A stretch of DNA of 64,000 nucleotides from a virus (IMGVR_UViG_3300023174_000039:186001-250000), one strand, 5' to 3'. Positions 27,131 to 34,202 are shown, counted from the first letter of the stretch. Notes: a model not told the origin generated them from the sequence alone. Program-made: numbers and translations.

Positions 27131-27430
27131 ATGATGAGTAGACCAAAACCCAGTGTGTTAATTGAACACACAAACAAACAATCTTACAAGACCGAGCAAG
27201 TGCTAGCGTCGGAAGGAGTATGGGCGGTTTTCTACGACAACAAACCCATTAACCTCAAAACATCCAATATGCTTACACAGTATCCTGGGCCCAAGTACAA
27301 GAAGGTCAGCTTTTCCAATCCTGGGCATGCTATCAATTTGGCTCGTAAACTCAACACGCAGTTTAAAACTGACAAGTTCAGCGTGGTGCTGTTGACTCAG
27401 GGGGCTCAAGTGTTCCCCAATGATCAATAA
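27131..27430 (+). CDS. Hypothetical phage protein
   Basis: 99 residues with two possible starts (ATGATG) behind TAGGAG. The composition alternates basic turns and strands, e.g. KYKKVSFSNPGHAINLARKL, as in a small nucleic-acid-binding protein. TAAATA upstream at about 27111 may be a late-type -10 box. Unknown function; it overlaps the next gene by 11 bases. Confidence 0.65.
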   Translation: MMSRPKPSVLIEHTNKQSYKTEQVLASEGVWAVFYDNKPINLKTSNMLTQYPGPKYKKVSFSNPGHAINLARKLNTQFKTDKFSVVLLTQGAQVFPNDQ

Positions 27431-27785
27431 GATTGCATTAACTCAGCAGTTGATTGAACAGCTTCGCAGTGATGTAACACTCACACTTGACGAAGCCATG
27501 CAAGAGTGGTGGAAGAATCCCGACAAAGATGCAGGCCTACGGTTAACCGCCGAAGGCTTTTTTGTTTTTGATTCGTTAAAAATTGAACATTATGAGTTTG
27601 ATGTGCCCGCAAGTATGCCTGCAATACCTGGACAGCTATTAACTTTGGACAGAAAACTCACTTGTCCCTATTATATTTTTCTTGGTAAAAAGCCAAAGTT
27701 ATTGTTATTTGGTAGCAAGGAAGCCACAATGTATTCATTATATGGAGATATTAACCAATTTCTCAAAGGCATTGCTCGGGCATGA
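27420..27785 (+). CDS. Hypothetical phage protein
   Basis: 121 residues with the pattern EAMQEWWKNPDKDAGLRLT near 23-41, then a beta-rich second half ending in a helix. I recall WWxNPxKxxGLRLT-type proteins in marine T4-like phages but cannot name a function. It couples to the next gene by a four-base overlap. Confidence 0.68.
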   Translation: MINKIALTQQLIEQLRSDVTLTLDEAMQEWWKNPDKDAGLRLTAEGFFVFDSLKIEHYEFDVPASMPAIPGQLLTLDRKLTCPYYIFLGKKPKLLLFGSKEATMYSLYGDINQFLKGIARA

Positions 27786-27976
27786 CTGATATAAATTTTT
27801 CTGGATTATGGCGGGTCAATCTGGTAGAGCATACTGATAATCAAATTAGTAATATAATTGACGAAGTTTATTTTGAATTTCGGGGCGAAGCATTATTATT
27901 CATGAAAATCTATAATGAACCCATACCCGAATCTGGTAATTATACTGTATATACAGGTCCGTATAAAGTACCCTAA
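27782..27976 (+). CDS. Small hypothetical protein
   Basis: 64 residues, strand-rich and acidic, with no recognised motif. It begins inside the previous stop and ends just before the tandem palindromes at 27979, so it closes this small operon. Confidence 0.55.
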   Translation: MTDINFSGLWRVNLVEHTDNQISNIIDEVYFEFRGEALLFMKIYNEPIPESGNYTVYTGPYKVP

Positions 27977-27978
27977 TT

Positions 27979-28008
27979 GATAATATTATCGATAATATTA
28001 TCGATAAT
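27979..28008. repeat. Tandem 12-bp AT-rich palindrome
   Basis: GATAATATTATC occurs twice back to back (27979-27990, 27991-28002), followed by a half copy GATAAT. Each unit is its own reverse complement. It lies in the gap between an operon end and the promoter at 28055, where a regulator operator, a nucleoid-protein site or a transcription end element would fit. Confidence 0.7.
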
Positions 28009-28054
28009 CCCTGATAATCTAGCATGTTGTTTTTATGCAACATATGGATTTTGG

Positions 28055-28083
28055 TTGACCAGAAATGCCCGATTTGCTATAAT
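28055..28083 (+). promoter_or_regulatory. Sigma70-like promoter of the GIY-YIG gene
   Basis: TTGACC at 28055-28060, a 17-base spacer and TATAAT at 28078-28083, preceded by TTTGC. The ATG at 28089 begins five bases after the -10 box, so the transcript should be leaderless or nearly so. Confidence 0.8.
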
Positions 28084-28088
28084 ACACT

Positions 28089-28427
28089 ATGAACTTAAAA
28101 AAGCAATCACGTAAAAAGCGCACCGACCGTACACACATCATTTATATGTTGCAAAGCGGTGCTGACTTCTACATTGGTGTTACTGCCAAGACTGAATCTA
28201 CTGTTAACAAGAGTGCTCAAGTGCGTTTCAACAAGCACGTATATCGCTCACGTTCAGAAGACAAATCCTGGGCACTATATGAGTGCATGCGTGAGCGTGG
28301 TGTTGACACATTTAACTTGGTGGTTGTGGATGTTGTGCGTGGCAAAACTGAAGCTCACAAATTAGAGCGTGAGATGATCCGTGAACACAAACCTAATTTG
28401 AACACAGATGTGCGTGGTGTTGTTTAA
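28089..28427 (+). CDS. GIY-YIG family nuclease
   Basis: 112 residues. HIIYMLQSGADFYIGVTAK at about 16-34 is the GIY-YIG core, followed by a conserved Arg region RFNKHVYRSR and a late Glu-rich KLEREMIREH helix where the metal-binding Glu sits. It has no added DNA-binding domain, so it could be a minimal homing or repair nuclease, or an anti-host nuclease. Strong promoter and apparent lack of a leader suggest early expression. Confidence 0.8.
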   Translation: MNLKKQSRKKRTDRTHIIYMLQSGADFYIGVTAKTESTVNKSAQVRFNKHVYRSRSEDKSWALYECMRERGVDTFNLVVVDVVRGKTEAHKLEREMIREHKPNLNTDVRGVV

Positions 28428-28441
28428 TTACAACACTGCGT

Positions 28442-28502
28442 TTTGGTTGACCAATAATTGCCCATTTGCTATAATATGAACATAGTAAGAAATAAGGAGC
28501 CC
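28442..28502 (+). repeat. 61-bp promoter/leader repeat, copy 1
   Basis: Identical over 61 bases to 28726-28786. It contains TTGACC (28447-28452), a 17-base spacer, TATAAT (28470-28475), a short leader and the AAGGAGCCC ribosome site of the next gene. It is therefore a complete expression signal duplicated as a unit. Confidence 0.9.
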
Positions 28503-28505
28503 AAA

Positions 28506-28724
28506 ATGAAAGTCACTTTTACCCCTGCAAACGGTCGCCCAATGTTGATCCCTGCAGTGGCACTGAAAACATATCAGGCCAAGCACACGGCGGTTGCGTT
28601 TCTGCAAGCCAATGGTAGCATCCATGCTTCGCCCTTGACTCCTGGTGTTAACAAAGCCCGTAATACTATTCTCCGGGCCAATCGCAAGATCGAGCGCGAA
28701 GGCTGGTACTCCCAGGCTATTTGA
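28506..28724 (+). CDS. Small basic phage protein
   Basis: 72 residues from the ATG behind AAGGAG. Basic and compact, with a strand-rich N-terminus and a helix ARNTILRANRKIEREGW. No known motif. The dedicated strong promoter suggests an early host-takeover protein. Confidence 0.7.
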   Translation: MKVTFTPANGRPMLIPAVALKTYQAKHTAVAFLQANGSIHASPLTPGVNKARNTILRANRKIEREGWYSQAI

Positions 28725-28725
28725 A

Positions 28726-28786
28726 TTTGGTTGACCAATAATTGCCCATTTGCTATAATATGAACATAGTAAGAAATAAGGAGCCC
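28726..28786 (+). repeat. 61-bp promoter/leader repeat, copy 2
   Basis: Exact copy of 28442-28502, with -35 TTGACC at 28731-28736 and -10 TATAAT at 28754-28759. It begins three bases after the stop of the preceding gene. Confidence 0.9.
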
Positions 28787-28789
28787 GAA

Positions 28790-29167
28790 ATGACTACAGA
28801 ATTTACAAGTTGGGAAGACATGACAGAATTAGAGCAAGCCCAATGCACATTTTGGGACATGTACAAGGATGCCTACGGTGTTCGCCCACGTGGCGTTGAC
28901 ACATCTGGTTGGACTCTTGATGACTTTACATCTGAGTTTGTGATCCTAGGTCAAGCCATTGACCGTGAAGAGACTGCTCGCAAAGAATCCGAGACCAAGG
29001 CTGTTGAGATGTTTGAACGCCGTGTTGCTGAATTGCTCAGCACAGGTGCTAAAGACCAGGCCATGGCCATGCGTTGGATCCACGAAGCTGAAGAGACCAA
29101 TGGTGACAATGATTACCTTGCTTGGACACTGGGCTTGCCTTATCAGTACTTCCGCAAAGCGGCTTAA
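28790..29167 (+). CDS. Hypothetical acidic phage protein
   Basis: 125 residues, helical and acidic, with a central coiled helix (about 58-85) and a WTLGLPYQYFRKAA end. Not recognised. Expressed from the second copy of the duplicated promoter and followed by another gene after nine bases. Confidence 0.7.
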   Translation: MTTEFTSWEDMTELEQAQCTFWDMYKDAYGVRPRGVDTSGWTLDDFTSEFVILGQAIDREETARKESETKAVEMFERRVAELLSTGAKDQAMAMRWIHEAEETNGDNDYLAWTLGLPYQYFRKAA

Positions 29168-29176
29168 GGAGCAACA

Positions 29177-29599
29177 ATGAAACACTCTATTCTATTAGAC
29201 AATGGGTCATACCTGCAGGTCAATGACATGGGTTTCTATGAGCGCAAGGCTCCTAGACAGTACAAGAATCTAGCAGAAGCCCAGCACCATTTACAATGGG
29301 GCATTGCCATGTGCCACACCAATGTCAAACTCAGAACAGACTATATTGCAATCTATCATCGAGATAAAACTAAATTTGAAAAGGCTGTTGCCAAAGAACA
29401 GGCCCTTATCAAACAGCTAGAGACACAACCTTATAACAAGGTAGCAGATCAAATTAAGAAGGCTCACTTTAATATTGATCAACTCACTGTCAAGTTTTAT
29501 CCCAAAAGCCGGCTTGCAGATTTCAAACGTGATACCAAGTTCCTTGCAAGTGCCAAAAGAGTACTTGCCAACAACCCTAGAGTTGTTCCTTTAGGTTGA
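29177..29599 (+). CDS. Hypothetical phage protein
   Basis: 140 residues with AAGGAG upstream. It has a beta-rich N-terminus and a long Lys-rich helical part with a KFEKAVAKEQALIKQLE coiled segment. Unknown function; likely co-transcribed with the gene before it. Confidence 0.68.
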   Translation: MKHSILLDNGSYLQVNDMGFYERKAPRQYKNLAEAQHHLQWGIAMCHTNVKLRTDYIAIYHRDKTKFEKAVAKEQALIKQLETQPYNKVADQIKKAHFNIDQLTVKFYPKSRLADFKRDTKFLASAKRVLANNPRVVPLG

Positions 29600-29624
29600 C
29601 CAAAAAGAGACGATTTGCTATAAT
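29596..29624 (+). promoter_or_regulatory. Sigma70-like promoter
   Basis: TTGACC at 29596-29601 overlaps the previous stop codon, with a 17-base spacer and TATAAT at 29619-29624 preceded by ATTTGC. Same design as the promoters at 28055, 28447 and 28731. Confidence 0.8.
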
Positions 29625-29654
29625 ACAAGCATAGTAAAAACAAAGGAGATGACA

Positions 29655-29885
29655 ATGATTAAAGAACACGCACAATCCAGTTACTACGACGAACGTCACG
29701 GCGGTCCTTACGATCGCGGCGTTTGTGACAGCTACTACGGTCGTGACTATTGGCCCCATTACTTTGTGAGAGACACTCACAAAAGTCCTAGAATTGACAT
29801 AGATCAAATGACTGACGCAGAAGTTGCGGCCTACGCCGCTGGCTATCGTAATAACGAAGCTACCGGCGACAAAAAGGAGTGGTAA
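29655..29885 (+). CDS. Small Tyr/Asp-rich phage protein
   Basis: 76 residues from the ATG spaced correctly from AAAGGAG; an ATG six bases upstream is less likely. SSYYDERHGGPYDRGVCDSY and a later MTDAEVAAYAAGYRNNE helix form a pattern I recall from many phages of proteobacteria, without known function. Confidence 0.72.
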   Translation: MIKEHAQSSYYDERHGGPYDRGVCDSYYGRDYWPHYFVRDTHKSPRIDIDQMTDAEVAAYAAGYRNNEATGDKKEW

Positions 29886-29887
29886 AA

Positions 29888-30292
29888 ATGACAATGCCAG
29901 CAGGACGATATTACATTGGTGACTTGTGCTATGTCATGCACCCGGAATGGGACGAGGCATGTGCCATGTTCTTTCCACCTCGGCACGAAGGTCGTGGTAT
30001 AGAGGGTGAGTTTGTCTTGAAGGATGGCCGACGGTTTGCCAGCTTTGGCACAGCCTGGGGTGATGGCACATACAACAGCAACATTGGTACTGAACACATG
30101 GTAGACTCAGGCTCTATTGGCTGTATCCAAATTGAAGATATCCGTGACACCACTTATAATGATCTTGAGCAATTGGGTGCCATTGTAGATTTTACACAAC
30201 CATTCGAAGTCAGAAAAGTAAGCCTAGGCCTACTCAGATTTGGACATGTGGATATTGAAACGGACGCTGACTATGACAAAGAATATTGCTAA
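29888..30292 (+). CDS. Phage protein with YYIGDLCYVM motif
   Basis: 134 residues. It opens with MPAGRYYIGDLCYVMHPEW, a pattern shared by small phage and bacterial proteins of unknown function, continues with DGRRFASFGTAWGDGTY and a GxIGCIQIED strand. Probably a compact beta domain. An inner ATG at 29894 is also possible. Not assigned a function. Confidence 0.7.
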   Translation: MTMPAGRYYIGDLCYVMHPEWDEACAMFFPPRHEGRGIEGEFVLKDGRRFASFGTAWGDGTYNSNIGTEHMVDSGSIGCIQIEDIRDTTYNDLEQLGAIVDFTQPFEVRKVSLGLLRFGHVDIETDADYDKEYC

Positions 30293-30593
30293 GTTAGTTG
30301 ACAACGGTAAAGTGGCAGTGCTATACAGCCCGGGATTCGGTGCAGGCTGGAGTACTTGGAATCGTGGAGTGCCAGAAATTGTATTTGATCCTGCTATTGT
30401 GAAATTTATAGAACATGATCAAATGGCAGAGTTAAACACTTATGTTACCCTCAAGTATCCAGGACTCTACACAGGTGGCATGACAAGCCTGTCAGTGGCT
30501 TGGGTATCAGTGGGTACCGAGTTTCGAATCAAAGAATACGACGGTGCCGAAAGCATTGAACTAAAAGAAGAAATAAATTGGATAACCGCATGA
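30273..30593 (+). CDS. Phage protein with VLYSPGFGAGWSTWN motif
   Basis: 106 residues from the ATG at 30273, overlapping the previous gene by 20 bases. The stretch AVLYSPGFGAGWSTWNRG at about 14-31 is a pattern I know from uncharacterised phage proteins, with a later LSVAWVSVGTEFRI strand pair. Function unknown. Confidence 0.7.
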   Translation: MTKNIAKLVDNGKVAVLYSPGFGAGWSTWNRGVPEIVFDPAIVKFIEHDQMAELNTYVTLKYPGLYTGGMTSLSVAWVSVGTEFRIKEYDGAESIELKEEINWITA

Positions 30594-30712
30594 AACGAGC
30601 AGACTTTGGCCGACTGGCCTGGACATCTTACAGATATGAGGCTCTTGCGCCCGAGATCACAGACTTCACAGAAGCTCGGGCTGTGATTGCTTACATCAAG
30701 TCCTTGTTATGA
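30590..30712 (+). CDS. Very small protein
   Basis: 40 residues, start overlapping the previous stop as ATGA and ending as ATGA with the next start. Helical and amphipathic (TDFTEARAVIAYIKSLL). The chain of start-stop overlaps is the main support. Confidence 0.55.
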   Translation: MKRADFGRLAWTSYRYEALAPEITDFTEARAVIAYIKSLL

Positions 30713-30834
30713 AAGTGATTGTAAACTCCGCCGAGACCGTTGTACTTCCTTGGGAAGAAGGTCTCCTAGAATGGTTGCAGGAACACTATCCTTATAGTCG
30801 GTATCAGGTGGTAGAGATCCGCCAAATGGGTTGA
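30709..30834 (+). CDS. Very small protein
   Basis: 41 residues, coupled to the preceding small gene by ATGA. It contains LPWEEGLLEWLQEHYPYSRY, which looks like a folded helix rather than random sequence. It ends at the late-type promoter box before the first tRNA. Confidence 0.55.
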   Translation: MKVIVNSAETVVLPWEEGLLEWLQEHYPYSRYQVVEIRQMG

Positions 30835-30835
30835 C

Positions 30836-30843
30836 TATAAATA
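30836..30843 (+). promoter_or_regulatory. T4-late-like TATAAATA box before the first tRNAs
   Basis: TATAAATA at 30836-30843, with TTGACT at 30831-30836 just upstream and a TGTACAAT sequence at about 30852-30859. Either a late promoter or a TTGACT/TACAAT sigma70-like promoter would start close to the tRNA at 30868. Confidence 0.45.
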
Positions 30844-30867
30844 GTTTTCCTTGTACAATAAAACAAT

Positions 30868-30942
30868 GCGCCTATAGCTTAATGGTAAAGCAGGGGACTC
30901 ATAATCCCTTGAGTCGTGGTTCGATCCCACGTGGGCGCACCA
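30868..30942 (+). tRNA. tRNA-Met or tRNA-Ile2 (CAT)
   Basis: Cloverleaf with acceptor GCGCCTA/TGGGCGC, anticodon loop CTCATAA and encoded CCA. The loop context is compatible with an Ile2 tRNA whose C34 is changed to lysidine, so Met versus Ile is open. Confidence 0.9.
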
Positions 30943-30947
30943 TTTTT

Positions 30948-31022
30948 CTGGCCATAGTATAATGGATAATACAGTAGCCTTCTAAGCTATCAATCTAGGT
31001 TCGATTCCTAGTGGCCGGACCA
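30948..31022 (+). tRNA. tRNA-Arg (TCT)
   Basis: Acceptor CTGGCCA/TGGCCGG, anticodon loop CTTCTAA, encoded CCA. Five bases after the previous tRNA. Decodes AGA/AGG, rare codons in many proteobacteria. Confidence 0.92.
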
Positions 31023-31056
31023 AGCTCTGTTAAATAACAGACACTAGGAGAGCACT

Positions 31057-31218
31057 ATGGCTTCATTTATCACAGCAGTAAAATCGGCATTGGAAAAAAA
31101 GCATGCCGCACAACATCCTGATGCAAAACCCGTCAAAGGTTCCAAGTCAGTTAAAAAACCAACAGCACCACAGCCAGTGGGTAAACCTGTTAAAAAGGTC
31201 ACTGGCCGGGGCGGATAA
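31057..31218 (+). CDS. Small Lys/Pro-rich basic protein
   Basis: 53 residues between two tRNAs, with TAGGAG upstream of the ATG. After a short helix (FITAVKSALEKKH) the rest is Lys, Pro, Gly and Ala, ending VTGRGG: a disordered, strongly basic tail like histone-H1-type or ribosome-associated proteins. Possibly a nucleic-acid-binding peptide. Function unknown. Confidence 0.6.
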   Translation: MASFITAVKSALEKKHAAQHPDAKPVKGSKSVKKPTAPQPVGKPVKKVTGRGG

Positions 31219-31225
31219 CGCACAA

Positions 31226-31309
31226 GCGAGTGTGGGGGAATAGGTAGACCCAGCAGACTTAAAATCTGCCGCGTAATGCGTACCGGTTCGATTCCGGTCA
31301 CTCGTACCA
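31226..31309 (+). tRNA. tRNA-Leu (TAA)
   Basis: Type II tRNA with long variable arm, acceptor GCGAGTG/CACTCGT, anticodon loop CTTAAAA and encoded CCA. Confidence 0.92.
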
Positions 31310-31318
31310 TTTTATATC

Positions 31319-31876
31319 ATGACCAAGATAAACAGTAGCCCCGATCGACACACCTTTCAAAAAGAAGGTTATGTTAAACGCTGTGAGGAACAAGGCAAGT
31401 TGCCTAATCCTGACTATGTTGAAATGTACAAAACCTGGCGTGAACAAGATGCGGCAAATCTTGTGGATCCCGAGTGGCAAAACAACAACATGGAGTACGA
31501 CCTGCGTAGTACCAAATGGATCTGCGACAAAGTCAAGGCCAGCGACAGCTATGCTCAAAATCTGTATGCAGCCATGTGCAACATGCAATTTGTAAAAAAC
31601 GAAGTATGGCCTTTGCTCAAGGACCAACGCTGGAGTGCCAGTTGGCGCAGTGCTGGAGGCATTGTGGCTGACATGCATGAACAAGGTGACTATATTGACT
31701 GGTACTGTTCGGGCATTGGTGGCATGATGGGAGGCGGTAGTGAGTCCAGTCCAGCAACAGAAGCAGCCTTGCTGGCCAGAAAAAACTATGTGCCAGAGGG
31801 CACTGTCACTGATGAGATCCGAGCAGACTTATTTCAACTGGGATGGATTCCAAAAGAGTGGGACAGTGATGAGTGA
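31319..31876 (+). CDS. Hypothetical phage protein
   Basis: 185 residues starting nine bases after tRNA-Leu, without a clear ribosome site. Acidic, with an N-terminal helical part and a Gly-rich IGGMMGGGSESS loop near 133, ending in a WIPKEWDSDE tail. No family recognised. The next gene starts inside its stop region. Confidence 0.65.
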   Translation: MTKINSSPDRHTFQKEGYVKRCEEQGKLPNPDYVEMYKTWREQDAANLVDPEWQNNNMEYDLRSTKWICDKVKASDSYAQNLYAAMCNMQFVKNEVWPLLKDQRWSASWRSAGGIVADMHEQGDYIDWYCSGIGGMMGGGSESSPATEAALLARKNYVPEGTVTDEIRADLFQLGWIPKEWDSDE

Positions 31877-32507
31877 CCATACCTATTATAAAAAACTCAA
31901 CTTGCCGGCTAACCCGTTAAAGGACAGCCGAGCGGTGTCTCAGATGTCGATCACTGGTGTTTATGACATAGTAGAACCCCATGCGATTCTAACAGATGAA
32001 ATACTTTCTATCTTTGACAGTCTTGAGTTGCGTGTGAAAATGGTTGCATTGTTTGGTCGTATGGACGGTACTTCTACCAAACATGATAGACTGATACATG
32101 CTGACCTTTACAAAAACAATGCTGATGTGCGTGGATGGTCAAAACTGGTAGCCGGCGTGAATTGGGAGATCGAAGGGTCGCACAATGTTTTTTATTGGTA
32201 TGACATGTCAAAACTTGACGAGCACTGGCCGCCTGTAGTGGGATCAGGTACATCAAAGTATGATTTGTTGAATGGCATACACTACGGACAACGTGGCAAT
32301 CACGGAGTTTATCCCGAGCAGGCAGTGGTACTAGAACACACCACCATTGACGGTCCCACACTAGTGAGAACTGACATTCCACACTCGACATTGTATCACA
32401 ATCCCAACACATACCGAGTGGGGGTCAGTGTTAGATTTTTTGAAGAAGACTTTGATCACAATTGGGAAACAGTATTGGCAAAGTTTCAACCAGTGTTTCT
32501 CAAATAA
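31869..32507 (+). CDS. 2OG-Fe(II) oxygenase-like / cupin-fold protein
   Basis: 212 residues from the ATG at 31869. RLIHADL at about 77 gives an HxD pair, and IPHSTLYHN with later YRVGVSVRF at about 170-190 could supply the distal His and Arg of a 2-oxoglutarate dioxygenase jelly roll. Phages carry many such prolyl-hydroxylase-like proteins. Residue spacing is plausible, but the call is by eye. Confidence 0.45.
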   Translation: MSDHTYYKKLNLPANPLKDSRAVSQMSITGVYDIVEPHAILTDEILSIFDSLELRVKMVALFGRMDGTSTKHDRLIHADLYKNNADVRGWSKLVAGVNWEIEGSHNVFYWYDMSKLDEHWPPVVGSGTSKYDLLNGIHYGQRGNHGVYPEQAVVLEHTTIDGPTLVRTDIPHSTLYHNPNTYRVGVSVRFFEEDFDHNWETVLAKFQPVFLK

Positions 32508-32514
32508 ATAAGAG

Positions 32515-32580
32515 TTAAGACTGTATGAAGTTGACAGAAAAGGATTCAAGACCCGGGGGCAGTTCCCGGCAGGTCCACCA
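32515..32580 (+). ncRNA. ssrA: Permuted tmRNA, acceptor (3') piece
   Basis: The stretch ends in GGTCCACCA at 32580, with a T-arm (CCGGG, 7-base loop, CCCGG). Its CAGGTCC pairs over seven positions with GGGCCTG at 32923-32929, which makes a tRNA-like acceptor stem. GTAT 32523-32526 and TTGAC 32531-32535 pair with GTAC 32954-32957 and GTCAA 32947-32951, the P2 helix. The 3' piece thus lies upstream of the 5' piece, as in circularly permuted tmRNA genes. The 5' end of this piece is an estimate. Confidence 0.88.
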
Positions 32581-32603
32581 TAAGGAGATTGAATAAATAC
32601 TAG

Positions 32604-32909
32604 ATGCGAATAAAAGAACTGACTGAATCATTTAACAAGTGCTATGATATGGCATGTAAAATGTATGATTACGCAAAGGCTAAAAATTTGCATCCTAAAC
32701 TAATACAAGTAGCAGATTATAAAGGCGATGGTTCCGGTGCTGATAAACGCTGGCAAAAACTACCGCAAAGAGTGTGGCAACATTATGTCACAGTAATCGG
32801 CAATAAAGTCTACGATCCAACTGCTAAACAGTTTGGTCCTGACAACGATACTGAATATAGTTTAGAAAGATTAGATGCTGACTGGGGACAACAGTATCTA
32901 ATTAAATAA
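32604..32909 (+). CDS. Papain/transglutaminase-like small protein inside the tmRNA gene
   Basis: 101 residues encoded in the spacer between the two tmRNA pieces. N-terminal MRIKELTESF, then NKCYDMACKMYDYAK (Cys13 or Cys18), and QHYVTVIGNKVYDPTAKQFG at about 64-83, a strand-turn with His65 and Asp74 that resembles papain-like small phage proteins with Cys-His-Asp triads. There is no typical ribosome site next to the start; TAAATA ends four bases before the ATG. Expression would be tied to, or cut out from, the tmRNA precursor. Confidence 0.68.
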   Translation: MRIKELTESFNKCYDMACKMYDYAKAKNLHPKLIQVADYKGDGSGADKRWQKLPQRVWQHYVTVIGNKVYDPTAKQFGPDNDTEYSLERLDADWGQQYLIK

Positions 32910-32922
32910 GTCTTTTTATGAT

Positions 32923-33100
32923 GGGCCTGACATAGATATCGATTGGGTCAAGAGTACGGAAATGGACAGTCCGGCAATGTAGAAGCCGTTAGGGTTGGGG
33001 GAACTTGGCCGAAGACACAAAAACCGTAAATGCAAACGACGAACAGTTCGCTTTAGCCGCCTAAACTCGGCTTAGGGTAGGAAATACCTCGTAACAGAAA
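32923..33100 (+). ncRNA. ssrA: Permuted tmRNA, coding (5') piece with tag
   Basis: Begins GGGCCTG, the partner of the acceptor piece. The tag reading frame at 33032-33064 reads ANDEQFALAA then TAA, with GCA as resume codon, so the full tag is Ala plus this peptide. It ends in the LAA degron expected for ClpXP. The P2 partners at 32947-32957 match the acceptor piece. Together they form a trans-translation RNA that frees stalled ribosomes. The exact 3' end is unknown. Confidence 0.92.
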
Positions 33101-33105
33101 CCACC

Positions 33106-33132
33106 AAAAAAGGGCACTTTGGTGCCCTTTTT
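33106..33132 (+). terminator. Terminator of the tmRNA unit
   Basis: GGGCAC (33112-33117) and GTGCCC (33122-33127) around a four-base loop, followed by five T. An intrinsic terminator right after the coding piece. Confidence 0.9.
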
Positions 33133-33192
33133 CTTTGACTTCTTAGTATAAACGCTATATACTAGTTGATATTCATTTTATAAGGAAAAATA

Positions 33193-34086
33193 ATGACAAC
33201 AACAATTACAATCAAGGACAAAGCAGTAAACACAACATATCAAAATGTCACAGGGTTGACAGGTGGCTCAGGCGACGGCGCCGCATTTGATGTTACCAAG
33301 ACCAATGGTGTTTATTCCGTTGTGTTAGACGCATTGGCAGCCAGTGCTGGCCGCAACTATGTGGCAGGTGATACTATTACTCTTGCTGGCACAGCACTGG
33401 GTGGTACAAGTGCCAACAACTTGATCGTCACAGTGGGCACAGTTGGTACTGCCGGTAAGATTGCTACATTTGGTGTAGTGGGCACAGGCCGTGTTGGCGA
33501 TGGCACAGTAGACGTACAAGTTGATGTTACTGGTACCAGTGGCATTGACACTTATACTGTAGGTGGTGCCAGTACAGAGTACACAACAACCAAGACCGCA
33601 AGTGCAGTTACATTGGCCAGTTCACTGGTCAGCAATTTAGAAATTAAACTTGCTGATCACGAGCGTGTGGTGTTCACAGACAAAGCCATTGCATATGATG
33701 CCGCAGGCCGTGCAGGTGATGTATATGCATTGTTGGCAGCCGCACTTGGTGTTAGTGATGTTACTCGAGCCTACGAAGGCATTGGCATCTATCTTGCAGA
33801 TGCAGGTTGGACCAACAAACAATTGGCCACTGCATTGTTGGCCACTGATACATACAAGGCCGACGCCGGTGGTGTCAGTGACGAAACATTCATCAAGCAT
33901 GTTTATAAAAATGTCACAGGTACCACTGCCACAATCGCAGATGTTACTGCATTAACAAACTGGATGACTGCCAACAAGTACAGTCAAGCAGATGTACTGG
34001 TCATTGCCAGCGAATTGCCAGCATTTGAAACAGCAATTGGCCTGGTTGGATTGGCAACAACTGGCATTGAATATACTCCTGTATAA
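33193..34086 (+). CDS. DUF4214-like repetitive beta protein
   Basis: 297 residues. The first half is Gly/Thr/Val-rich beta sequence typical of tail-fibre or decoration proteins. The second half, from HERVVFTDKAIAYDAAG at about 157 to YKNVTGTTATIADVTALTNW and a SELPAFETAIG end, resembles DUF4214 domains of secreted S-layer or RTX proteins. The start follows TAAGGAAAAA, and the gene is flanked by terminators on both sides, so it is a single-gene unit. Likely structural or cell-surface adhesive; not certain. Confidence 0.6.
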   Translation: MTTTITIKDKAVNTTYQNVTGLTGGSGDGAAFDVTKTNGVYSVVLDALAASAGRNYVAGDTITLAGTALGGTSANNLIVTVGTVGTAGKIATFGVVGTGRVGDGTVDVQVDVTGTSGIDTYTVGGASTEYTTTKTASAVTLASSLVSNLEIKLADHERVVFTDKAIAYDAAGRAGDVYALLAAALGVSDVTRAYEGIGIYLADAGWTNKQLATALLATDTYKADAGGVSDETFIKHVYKNVTGTTATIADVTALTNWMTANKYSQADVLVIASELPAFETAIGLVGLATTGIEYTPV

Positions 34087-34102
34087 TACAACCGGCCCAG
34101 AC

Positions 34103-34129
34103 AAAAAGGCTGTTTTCACAGCCTTTTTT
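34103..34129 (+). terminator. Intrinsic terminator
   Basis: AAAGGCTG and CAGCC around TTTTCA, followed by six T. Ends the DUF4214-like gene. Confidence 0.9.
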
Positions 34130-34202
34130 GTTGATTAAATGTAAACATCGCTATATAATATAGATTGACTACCAAGTCAATTTAAACAAGGAAATTTAAA
34201 AA

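Noticed and set aside
28089-28427. GIY-YIG gene considered as a homing endonuclease inside an intron.
   Set aside because: No split gene or intron structure is seen around it, and the protein lacks a DNA-binding tail; it is annotated only as a nuclease.
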